Positions 11,626 through 22,800 of a DNA stretch of 64,000 nt are shown here, piece by piece. This DNA comes from Epinephelus fuscoguttatus (lineage: Eukaryota > Chordata > Actinopteri > Perciformes > Serranidae), in contig NC_064770.1 in assembly GCF_011397635.1 (NCBI RefSeq), positions 26,367,603 to 26,431,602 of the forward strand. Direction: 5' to 3'. Position 1 is the stretch's first letter, and each line of letters begins with the position of its first letter. Under the pieces are notes generated by a model, which worked only from the letters and a program-made list of their open reading frames with translations, did no database searches and had not been told where the DNA came from. A program made the position numbers and the translations under genes.

Positions 11626-11930
11626 GGTTCTGAATACCTCCTCCACCACTGACCATATCAAACACAAAATATTATTACATGTAGAGCATTGTCATATTTA
11701 TTGTATGTCTGTAGGGGATCTTTAAAGATTACAACTGACACCCTGACGGTGTTCTTTCATTCATCTGGCAGCATGTGAGGACTTGGCTCTAAAAAGGCAC
11801 CGACTTACCCGCAGGAATTAAAGCAAGAGAGACAGATCCACTGAGAAATAGAAGCCTAGAAGTAGAAACAGCTCCACACACAACCAGACATTGTCCTAAC
11901 CTCATATCTCTCTCAGACTACTTTGCTCAG

Positions 11931-12692
11931 CCCAGTTGGCAAAGGCAAATGTTGGCACTGTATAATTTAACAAACCACAGCTACATTAGATGTGTTTGTT
12001 TCATATGCATCATATCAACGACTCTTAATTGACATAGTATATGAGCTGACTATCTTCAGGAGGCGGGAGGGACGGTGGATGGCATGGCAGACTACTGTTC
12101 AAAATCAAACTGGTTGTGTTTTAGTGAGTCATTGGTGCATCTTCCAGTGGCTTCTTAGCCAACAAACACGGTTGCATTACAGCCAGGATAGTGCCACAAA
12201 AAGCGTTTGTTTTTTAATTAAGGCATCGCTGTATTTACAGCCAGGATAGTGCCACAAAGACTGCTGCATTTCCAGCGGGAACAGTGACAGAAAGAGTGTC
12301 TGTTTTATACCGAGACATCACTGTGTTGTTTTTTATGAGACATTGCTGTGTTTCTGCAGGGATATGTCACAAAATGCAGTTGTTCCTTTGCCAAGACCGC
12401 TGCATTTCCAGCGAGTATAGTGCCACAGTGTTTGTTTTATACCAAGACATCACTGCATTTCCAGCCGGGACAGTGCCACAGAAAATGGTTTCCAGCGGCT
12501 TTTTAGCCACTCCTACCAGATATTTTAAGCCAAAAGATGAAGTTTTTCTAACCACAACTAAGTGTTTTTTGTGCCTAAACCTAACATGTTAACTGCAGCG
12601 TGTTGAAATGTTAAGTTTCAACATCTCTACCACATGATAATGTACAAATATATTGTATCCAAGGTACAATACCAACATTTGTTCTGGCAGTT
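11931..12692 (+). mobile_element. family A inverted-repeat element, copy 1, with internal minisatellite
   Basis: The left arm begins CCCAGTTGGC and passes AATGTTGGCACTGTA and AACAAACCACAG. The right arm is its inverse, ending GTACAATACCAACA then TTGTTCTGGCAGTTG. Between them (about 12165-12490) GCCAGGATAGTGCCACA or a close variant occurs six times. An AAGTGTTTTTTGTGCCTAAA landmark near 12560 is shared with the copies at 30470 and 38975. No clear target duplication was found. Confidence 0.75.
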
Positions 12693-13168
12693 GCAGCATG
12701 TATTAGTTATTGTATTAGTATATCATTAGGGTAACTCATATCCTCAGGTGGTTTGGTTTGTTGAAAGCTGCTCTTTATATAAATGTGACACTTTCACACT
12801 AATTTGACAAACAATAAACAGCCAGCCTTTATTATATGATGGACTGCAGGGTGGAATTTGCCAGATTTCTACAGAAACCAGGCTGGCAGTGCCATCAAGA
12901 GATTGTTTTCTATCAAGCCAGAGGCAGCTTGCCAGTGGAAGCCATCGTGTTTCCTAGTTTGAAAAGCTTCCATCTGGCTCAGAGAGGCATTAAGCATGTC
13001 TTTAATCTGGTGTTCACATGAGCATGAATGGCGTTTTTATTTTGCATGTTTAATAAACCAATTTGTCAGCTGCGTGATCAAAGTCAGGGAAGCGTTTGTG
13101 TGAGTGTGTCTGAGGGATGAGGAATTGATTTACATGTTTTATGGATTCCTCACCAAGCATGTGGTGTG

Positions 13169-13215
<47 letters not shown>

Positions 13216-13989
13216 CACTCTCAGTGCACTCTTCTGTGACAGTCTTAGGGAATCCGATGGACCTGAGTGATTTACAGTGTGCTTGGTTAACACGCACTCA
13301 CCAAGCACCTAATTGCTTTTTTTAATGCTCTGTTCCGTGGGGGATTGGTTGTTTGGCGTTAGTGCACCACAGAGCAGGACCGCTGTGTCAAAACCTCTCA
13401 TTATTCCTCTCCCCCACCCCCACCCTCACCCTTGTGACAGCTGACTGAGAGTTTGGTAATATTCATAGCTTGTGAATTCAGCGGAGTGTCCAAATGTCTC
13501 AGCTGAGAGACAGATTGTTTGGCTAATGAATATTTCCCCAAAGATCCCACACGTTTTAAATGCATCTGATTGTAAATTGTAATGCCACTGAGAGTTTTTT
13601 CCCTTCCTTATTCAACAGCACCTTCATTGGTTAGATTTGGTGAGGGTGGGGTCTCACTTAAGAGCCATTGACGTAGTCCGCTTTGGCAATTTTAACAGAG
13701 GCGCAGTCTGTGTAGGAACAGAGAAAAGTGTTTTTAGGCAAAGATAAAGGGGGGAAACAGAAGAGTGAAGTGGTGAGGAGGTTTGAAGTGGTCTGAATTG
13801 GTACACGATGTTTCGTTCGTGCTGTCCTGCGCGCTTCAAACCTGTGTGGAGCTCCTGGAGTGGGCACAACTGGTGTCTTCTTATATCCACAGCTGCGACC
13901 AGTTAGGTTTGAGCATCAGGTGACCGTTTCAGACAATAATCCCACTTCTTCCTCTTTTTCTCTGGGCTACACTTGGAGCGGAGAGAGTG
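12693..13989. other. spacer upstream of cacng4
   Basis: Apart from the tetranucleotide microsatellite this is mostly unique sequence. From about 13,430 it loses obvious repeats and approaches the presumed cacng4 promoter. I see no convincing TATA box; transcription start is unknown. Confidence 0.5.
13169..13215 (+). repeat. (ATCT)n microsatellite
   Basis: About 47 bp of uninterrupted tetranucleotide repeat, likely polymorphic in length. Confidence 0.97.
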
Positions 13990-14006
13990 GACGCACCTAA
14001 ACAATT

Positions 14007-14100
14007 ATGAGCGAAGCACCCGCGCCCTGACGCGCTCCGGTGAGCGCATGTTGGACCGGTGAGAGTGTGGACTAGTATGAAGCGCCATGGGTTGGTGTGA
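14007..14100 (+). promoter_or_regulatory. cluster of three upstream ORFs in the cacng4 leader
   Basis: Three ATGs precede the cacng4 start within 80 bp: 14007-14030 (7 codons plus stop), 14048-14062 (4 codons plus stop) and 14077-14100. The last overlaps the main ATG at 14087 in another frame. The main ATG sits in GCGCCATGG, a strong initiation context. If transcription begins upstream of 14007 these would damp cacng4 translation. That condition is not known. Confidence 0.55.
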
Positions 14101-14309
14101 CCGCGGGGTTCAAACGCTGCTGGCCACCGTGGGGGCTTTCGCTGCCTTCAGCCTGATGACCATCGCCATCGGCACGGACTACTGGCTCTATTCGCGCGCG
14201 TACATCTGCAACAGCACCAATACCACCACAGACGAGACCCAGCCGCAGCCCAAAACCAAGAAGGGAGATCTCACTCACTCCGGGCTGTGGAGAATCTGCT
14301 GTATTGAAG
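14087..14309 (+). CDS. cacng4: cacng4 coding exon 1
   Basis: The exon runs from the ATG in GCGCCATGG to ATTGAAG before a GTAAGC donor. It encodes the short N-terminus, span 1 and most of the first extracellular loop. The region from about 13,990 to 14,320 is rich in CpG. Confidence 0.95.
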
Positions 14310-15332
14310 GTAAGCCTGCTCCAAGTCTGCTCTCACTTTGGGTGTCTGTGTGTGCCGTGAACATGAGCAGGGCTCTGTGTGGTATTGTAACATAGACCAT
14401 ACTGTTGTTTTCATACAACAAATAGTTTGAATTCTCTCCTTTTTTTCCGAGGAGGACTCTTATTTCTCAGTGCGCGCAAAGGGACGCGCTCCTTTTACGC
14501 ACGCCAAATGTGACAGTCAGAAGATGGGTACAAACCAGGAAAATTGTTTTTAAGGTGGGAAAACTTTTAGAGGTTATAAGTCGGATGGACAAAGCGTCGA
14601 CACGCACACCTACGAATTTTATCACCGCTGAAGTAGCAGATTACCAAGAACCAAGCGGCCGGTGTCCCGCTAAACGCTCAACCCAAGCTGTCTGCCAACT
14701 GTTACATCGCGGTGTTGAAGCATAGGCCCACACAATAAACACGGCTGTCTTATAGTCTGCAGCAGAACGCGTTGCCAAGCCGGCGCGTCTGAGCCCATTC
14801 ACTTTTTAAGGAAATGTGCCAGGAAATGTGCGCGCGGTTAGTCTACTTTCATTCATGTCTTCATTGTATCTGATGCTGTTGCTTGGCAACATCCCCTGAA
14901 ATTGCTATGGAAACATGCCCGGTGATTTAAAAATAGATGACACGGAGTTCACGTCATGTCCAAACAAAATAGGAAAAAAATAGTTTGGTTATAGAACTTG
15001 TGGCAAACATTTCTTATTTTGTATTTTTAGCGATGAGAAAAGTGTTTTTGGAACATTTTACGCATTTGGTGTTTGAAAAGGAAGTGCGCTGACAGTGACG
15101 TCTTACTTCAGAGGCAGACAGACGCTCATTCATTGACCAATCTTGCTTCCGGCCACCCCTTTGACTTCTCGCCTCAGCTATCAATGAGTGAGTCGATGTG
15201 ACTGGATTTGTTCATGCCATGACGCAGAGACTGATAGGAACAGATTTAGACAAAAAGGACAGTAAAAATAAATATCTTAAGATTTGTTTTAAAAAGTAAC
15301 CGACAAAACGAGCTATCAAATGCATTACTGGC

Positions 15333-15373
<41 letters not shown>

Positions 15374-16845
15374 TAGCCTATTATATTATTTATTTACCTT
15401 GTCAAAATATGGAGTGTTCATGCCAATCATGGTCTCTTATTTCAAACTAAAACATTTTATCATAAGGGAACAGCAGAATTAAGACGGACTTCAGCCACAT
15501 ATACAGACAGGCACTTCAGAGATACAGAGGGATATATACACAGGAGGGGGCGTCCACCCCAAACACAGCACATTGTGTTCCAGCTGCAGGTATAGCGGAG
15601 CTGCTGTGAAACGTGACACACAGTTTATGAATTTGTGATTTCTGGAGACGTATTGCAGCTACAACACCTTCTCACAACCAAAGGGAGCAGACACTTTTTA
15701 TTTTATGCATGTTCTTTTGACTATGTGATCTTTTGTGTGGATACAGTGTGAGTTTTTAATAACCCCAAGACCTTAAGTGAGTCATTAGGAGGTATTTTAA
15801 ATAGCCTATGTTGGAGCTGAATATTAAACACCTTGTCCTAGGGAAAGAAAATAATATTTTGCTTGGACACTAGATTATATAGATATTAAATTAATATTGG
15901 CAAATGAGTGTAGATATCATCTTCTGGATATCATAACAGCGTAAGTGTCATCTTCTAGTTTTAAATGCTTCATCACAGTAAAGTGATGTAATTGTCTTAT
16001 CTTACTAGGCTGTTCTATTATTTGTCTTTACCCACTTAGTCATTATATCCATCTTACTGATGATTATTTATCAAAAATCTCATTGTTTAAATAGTTTGTG
16101 AGAGCAATAATAGCCCAACGATACTGTCACAATATTGATATCGAGGTATTGTGAAAAATATCGCGATATTTGATTTTTCCCGTATCGTACAGCTCTTTTT
16201 TTTGCCTTTGTAAAATAAAATGTTTGAGTGTCAGATCAGGTGCTTCTCAATATTCCTGTGGAACGGCTTGTCCTCGTTCCAATTTTCCAGACTTAATGTC
16301 ATCAGAGCCCACATATAGCGAGAGCTTCAGCTGTCATCAATGATTAAACCATCTCTGGGCCTCGTCCTGTGGTGAAGACGGACGCTTCAGACACATGTGA
16401 AGCACATCCCGGTGTGTTATGACACTTTAAATTTACTGAGCGTCATGCTTGGCTGGGCGCCTGTCTGTGATGTGGACAGACTCAGTGTGCAGTATATATC
16501 CTCCACGCCCCCGGAGAAGTGAAAAAATAAATTTCAAATGCCAGGCAACGATTATGTCAAGCATAATTTCCCATCAGTGCTTTGAAGTAAATAATGAAAG
16601 TGGATTAATGGCGGGTAGAGACTGAATTGATGTTGATGAGGTTGGGGCTCTGTGCAATGAGACTTCTTTCTCAATAGCCTACATCATTTGCACAAACAAA
16701 GGCCAGCCTATCGTATCCCTCTCCTCGGTGCTAATAGTTTCACCTCTGTGCCTCTGCTTAAAAATACAAGCTGCTGGACGGTGGCTCTGTTGTCATGGAG
16801 ACTCATAAGTATAGAGGAGAAGACAAGGAAGGAAGACAACCCCCC

Positions 16846-16881
<36 letters not shown>

Positions 16882-19800
16882 GCACACCTCCGGTCATAAT
16901 GAGAAACACACTAGGTTATTGACGAGGACGACTCTGTGTGTATCACAGCTACTGGGTAAAAACAGTCTAAACAGATTGCAGTGACAACATGTCTTTCTCT
17001 CAGCAACAACACATTGCTGTAACACACATAGCAGCTGTTCAGCACTTCTTTTCTTCTCAGAGCACTGTAATAAATGTGTTGTAGTGTCGCCCTGCTCAAC
17101 AGGCGTCACCACTTCTTGCAGCAGGCCTGCATGACATAAGGAGCAGGGAGGAGTGTGTCCAATGAGGCGGCTTTACAGTGAGGTCAGCACTACCCTCATT
17201 TATGCAATTCTCAACAGCTGTTTCACTTTTTTTTTCTGCAGTGTTTGTTTTCCCACATGGATTTTTGCGATGCCGGGGTGGCACTGAGTGCGCCTAATTT
17301 GCATCAGAATCGGCGATGCATCAGAGGCTGTTGCTTATGTGTGACCGGAGTAAATAAAACCAACTCTGAGGATGAGAAATAATCCAATTAGCAGGTACAT
17401 ATTTACAGTAAACATCCCAGCTCGTAGTGGGTTGGCGTGAATGACGAGGCATTGGGGGGGACAGTGGAAGTGTGCGTTTGAGAGGAGGGTTTTGTTTAGT
17501 TGGGGGTGAGGGGTGGGGGGTCACTTTGCCATTCCCACCATGCTCCACAAGTCTGTAATTAAAGCGCGACAACTGAGAAACCATGCGGGGGCACTAATTA
17601 GCCAGCAGGCCCCAACTTCCACCTCAGTCACTCCGTCCTTCTCTCCTCTGCTTCATGCGCTCTCTCCTCTCATCTCTTTATAGGCTGAACTCCTCTATTC
17701 TCATCATTCTTTTATCTGATTCATTCTACTTTTTCAGTGACCCCTGTCACCTCTTTCATTACCACAAACCCACTACCCTCTTAATTCTGAATGCATTTAA
17801 TTTTTCTTCTTTTGAAATACAGTTCCTTTGTGTGAGAAGCAGCTTTGTTGATAGATTTTTGTAAAATAGGTAACTTCTAAAGAGCAGTTCAACATTTTGG
17901 GTTTATTGGGTTTCTTGCTGAGTGTGATGCCTACCATACAGAACTTTAAAATACTTTGGAAAGGCTTTTAAAAGACTGACGTATGACACATCTAAAGACA
18001 ATGCGAGTTTTAGTCACAGACTATAAGATTTGACAAAAATTTGGGATCTTGCAGCGTCACTACCCAGCCAACATTTGTATGTAGGGCCCATGTGGGTACA
18101 AAATGGGCTGAAAAATCGTCCCCATATGGGATTGTCCACAGGATTCATATTGACCCCACGCCAATTGCAGACATCGGTGGGTTTACCCAAGTGGGTATGT
18201 ATCGGTTATGCTAGGGCTACCTGGGTAGCAACTGTAATGGGCCCATTTACTATCCACATGGGCCCCACGTACAAATGTTGGCTGGGTATTTTAGTACAAC
18301 TAGATTCCATTTAAGATTATTTGACATTCTGCTTCTGGTCAGAAACATTACGCCAGTCTTGCTTTAGGAAATATGACATTTCCTTATATGTCTGCAAAAA
18401 CACATAACTCTAGAAACACAAAATAAAAGGTGTCATATGTCAACAGTATTCTCATCAATTCAGCATTGATATAGTTTTAAAAGATAAACCGCATTTGTGT
18501 ACAAAGTTCACATTTCGGATTTTGTCGCCTCAACTCGCCACTAGCCTCCTTTGATTACCTACGCTGTTTCAGTGGAAAGAGATTGAGGGAATTCAATGTG
18601 AGCAATTTAAAAGTCAGCTCCATATTTACAGTCTACTCAGTTTGCTGCGTTCTGCACAGTGAAATCGCTTGAAACGTTGTTCACATCTGGTATTAGATTG
18701 TCTGTTTGGTAAATATGAAGTTATCACCAGAAGCTAGTTAGCTTAGCATAAAGACTGGAAAAAAAGGGAAACAGTTATTCCTTCTCTGCTCAAAGGTGAC
18801 AAAAACCAGTGTATTAGCACAAAACTGTGAACTAGATGGATTTTGTTACTTGTGGACAAAGCCTGGTTAGCTGTCTCCTCTTATTCCCAATCTTTGTGTG
18901 AAGCTAAGCTAACAGGCTGCCGATGTTAGCTTTGTATTTACTGTACAAATATTAGAGTATCTATCTTACCTAATTCTCTTCAAGAAATTGAATAACTGTA
19001 CTAGTACTTGCTTTGAATGTTATCAGGCCTTTAACTGGCTGTTATTAGTTGTCTTTGGGAGCACAGATTGGAGGTAGTATGTCCCTACTCTACCTCCTAC
19101 ATTTACTTTTAGCTTTAGGCAGCAGTCTCTATTGGCCATAGTAAATATCACAGGGGGCAAAGGAGGAATTCAGGTGAACAAAGTCCACATAGGATGGAGG
19201 TTGGGGTGGGTTGATGGGTCAAACAAACGCAGGACTTTCACCCAGGAGGCCAAGTTTGTGTCCGCTATAAACCAAAAGTCAACACTGACTTATTTTAACT
19301 GGCATATGTAAGTTTGCCACGTTACATTACATCACATCAAACTATTACCTTTTCCTAAATCTAACCACATAGTGTCAAGAATCAGTTCAGGAAGGACCCA
19401 AATGCAGAGCAGCAGGCAGGTTTGAGGTTCAACAAAAAGTGAGCTTTAATAAAACTGAACTACATTATAGACGGTCCGTTATTTATTAATCCCTCTGTGT
19501 GTTTATATATTTACTTTTTATCCGCTCTGTTGTCTTTGTAAAGTTAACATATCGCACCGTCATTTCAAACTGAACACTTATTTCAAATTAAAAGCCCCTT
19601 ATAACCTCGGTTGAGAGAATCCCTCCATTTTCTAAATAGGCTTTTATTCTGAAACATTTGTCAGCACTTCCTGTGGAAGATACAGTAACTTGACAGTTTA
19701 CATATGGTGCTTCAAATGTAGCTCCTGCCATCTGCTGACGCTTTTAGGTGACTACAACAACATGTCGGCTGGCACATGAACAGACACAGTGAGTCAAATA

Positions 19801-22800
19801 ATAGTGAAAGGAATAAAAATAGGACAAGAATAACCCGATGACATCACACACGCCGTGAAAGATGACCGGGGATAATTGGTGAGTACCAGCGTGTAGCGTG
19901 TACCAGGCATAATGCAAGTCCTGAGTCTGAAATATGTCTGCCAGCGAGTCCTACTCCACCTATTTAGACAACGGCAGCATTTCTCCGACCACGTAGCGAG
20001 CCACAAGCTCTGTGGCTTCTTTCAGACTGATAGGTTTAACGTTATCTCCGTTATTAGAACCAAACGACAGCTGTTGCTGTTTCGGAGCTGAAGGACCAGT
20101 GTTCTAAAAGTAACGGAAGTAACTGATGTCTTGTATGAAAATGTACTCAAGTATTTGATTACTCAAACAGCAAACTAATGCGTTAGATTACTCGTTAATG
20201 CAAAAAGTAATCAAAGTACTACCCAACTCTGGTCACAACATGGGATATGCACTTTCTGGCCAACTAGTAGGTGCACTTTGGCCTGGTTGAAGCATCATAC
20301 TGATAACAGCCATTTAATGGGCTGATAACATTTTAAAGGGGTGCCTGAATGCCAGCTTTTTATTTAGCTGATCTTTCATGATCCAGAAGTATCACTGCTT
20401 TGAGGTCACGGCCTATATAACCTTATGTAAACAAAGACAGTTACTATTCTCTGCAAGCCTACAGTAACATAACGATTAATTGAATATCTTGGGACTGTAA
20501 TTGGTCTGCAATTGGCAACACTTGGTTTACCATTTGTTAAACTGGAAAGAGACATGGATAAAGGAAAGTATTCTCAGTCAGAGAAACAATCTGAATCCAT
20601 TTAAATAAGACTGGAAATAAGAAAGAACAAGAATCTATTCTTATACATCCTATGCTGTATTCCTAAGTGGCACCATCCTCCTTGTTTTGAGACAGTATTA
20701 GGTTTCAGTCACATGGGAAATATACAATATTAAATATATATGTGAGAACATACGGGCTGCAGTGCTCCAGATCCTTTGTCTTAATCCACACTCAGGCAAT
20801 AATATCTTAAGCTAAGTGTCGAGAATCCATTACGTATGTACATATTTATAAGTAAATGACAAAGCGCAACAGCCTTCACAACAGACTACATGGGTAGGGG
20901 TTGACAGATCCTCCAACAACATGGATACACATGCACAGTCTACCCAAAGCAGAGCTGCGTTTGAAGAAATTGCTGCCTGGTGACAATTTAATTAACCAAC
21001 TGTCAGTCATATCAACACTGAATCACTGATGTCTTCATCAAATTGCTTTTCTTTCATCCTCACTTGGGCTTGGGAAAAAAAAATATCGAGGGGCTTGTTT
21101 GATTACACAGTTGCTTTTATACTCCGTCCCGGCATTCCCTGCTTCCAAAGTAATAAATGTATGTGAAGTCTGTGTGCATGTCTGCATTTGATATTGAGCC
21201 CCAGTAACAGAGCTCTACCTGTTTACAGCTTCATAAAAACCTAATCATCCCACCTGCTGTAAACCTCTGAGCGCTTTCCCTCGTCAGCGTTCACACTCAG
21301 CTGGAGATCTAAAAGCAACAAGGATAAGAACAAAGCGGAACAACTGCTCCTCTGTTTTGCTGTAGCGTTACTGAAAGTACATCGCAGTCATGGTGAAATG
21401 CAATATCCAAGTCACTTCTGATTGGTTTGTTCGTCAATCTATTTGCAGAGACACTGAGGTGTGAACATGAGGAAGTGGGGGCATGAGCTCGTTGTCATGA
21501 TACACTGCGCTCATGGAGACACTGGAGTCAAGTGGTGGACACAATGACACAATGCTATTGGTGTGTTCCACAGAGGCCGCTCTCTTATTGGCCGAGCAGC
21601 GTTAATTCAAAGTAATGACAATGTGCATCATCCTGTTGCCAGTGGCACCGCAGCTGCTCCCAATACATGTGGGTGTATGTTTGTTTGTACACGTGTCTGT
21701 GTGCTTAAATGTGTGTTTTCCGTTCGCGGTCATGGATTGTTAAATGGGTTTGCCGGGGAAGCACTGTCCTATTTGGTGGGTATCGAAGTACAATGAAGAC
21801 GTCAAATGCATCCTTGGAGATTGTTGATGTAAATGAGCTTATTAAAGGCTAACAGGGGTTGCCATGGAGAGGAGGAGGAGATGCTCAGCATGGGGCTTTG
21901 CAACTGCAGTCGGGCCCAGGGAACCCATTATTTCCCATGTAATGTGTCGACTGCGTAAAATTAATTCTCAATTTGTCACAACACAATCATCTTGCAACAT
22001 CCCCCAGATTTGTGAATAAGCACTTTTTTGTTACACGTAGATATAACTCAGGTGACACACCCTTCTTGTCTCTGCTGGTCCGTTCAGTTTCACAGCTTTT
22101 ATCGCACACAATTTCAAAACACATTTTGCCCTAAATCGCTCTCTCCACTGTTCCTGATTTCTCTCTCAATGATTCCCTGCTCTCCTCCTCCGACTGAGTC
22201 CCTCTTTAATGTGTCCTCCTATCTTTTTTTTTATCCTCATCATTCCTCTGCTCCCTGCGCTTTTGTTGTTTCATTTCCTTGTACCTTCTTCCCTCATTTA
22301 ATCTCCGCTTCCTTCCTCCTCCTTCCCTCCCAGCTAGTCAGTTTTCAGACTTTATTTCATTTCATGAGGCGTCCATCTGACAGCCTGTGCACGCACACGC
22401 GCATGCACACACACATGCGTACAAAAACACACACACATGCACACACAAACTAAACATAGACATTGAGCTGATAACTGTCAGTCATAAATCACGAGCCTCG
22501 AGGCTGCCGCTTATAATCAGATTTCCAATCAGCTGCAGTATTGTCTTCTATTTCTTCCATTCTCCGTCACACACGCACACAAACACACGCACACACACAC
22601 TCACAGGGGACAAGAAAGAGGCGTCACACTGGCTGGAGTAGCTAGGGTCTGAACTGGAGCAGAGGATGAAGAAAGAATATTGTGCACAAGACAAAATTCA
22701 TAGTAGCGTTGTGGGTTCACAGTGAAAGGTACGTTTTTCAAAACGTGTAAATGCAGTTTGACACAGTTTAATAGAAAAGACACACACACACACACACACA

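Larger units (their letters stand above)
10635..11651 (+). mobile_element. hAT-type non-autonomous element with nested insertions
   Basis: The left tip CAGTGGTTGA and the inverted right tip CAGTGGTGGA bound about 1 kb of AAGTACATTT/AAGTACTT-rich sequence typical of fish hAT MITEs. The flanks are ACTGTATC (10627-10634) and ACCATATC (11652-11659), an 8-bp duplication with two transitions. Two other repeats lie inside. There is no coding capacity. Confidence 0.85.

Noticed and set aside
22028..22453. 141-codon open frame, Ser/Pro/Leu-rich
   Set aside because: Produced by a pyrimidine-rich tract and a CA microsatellite; no domain.
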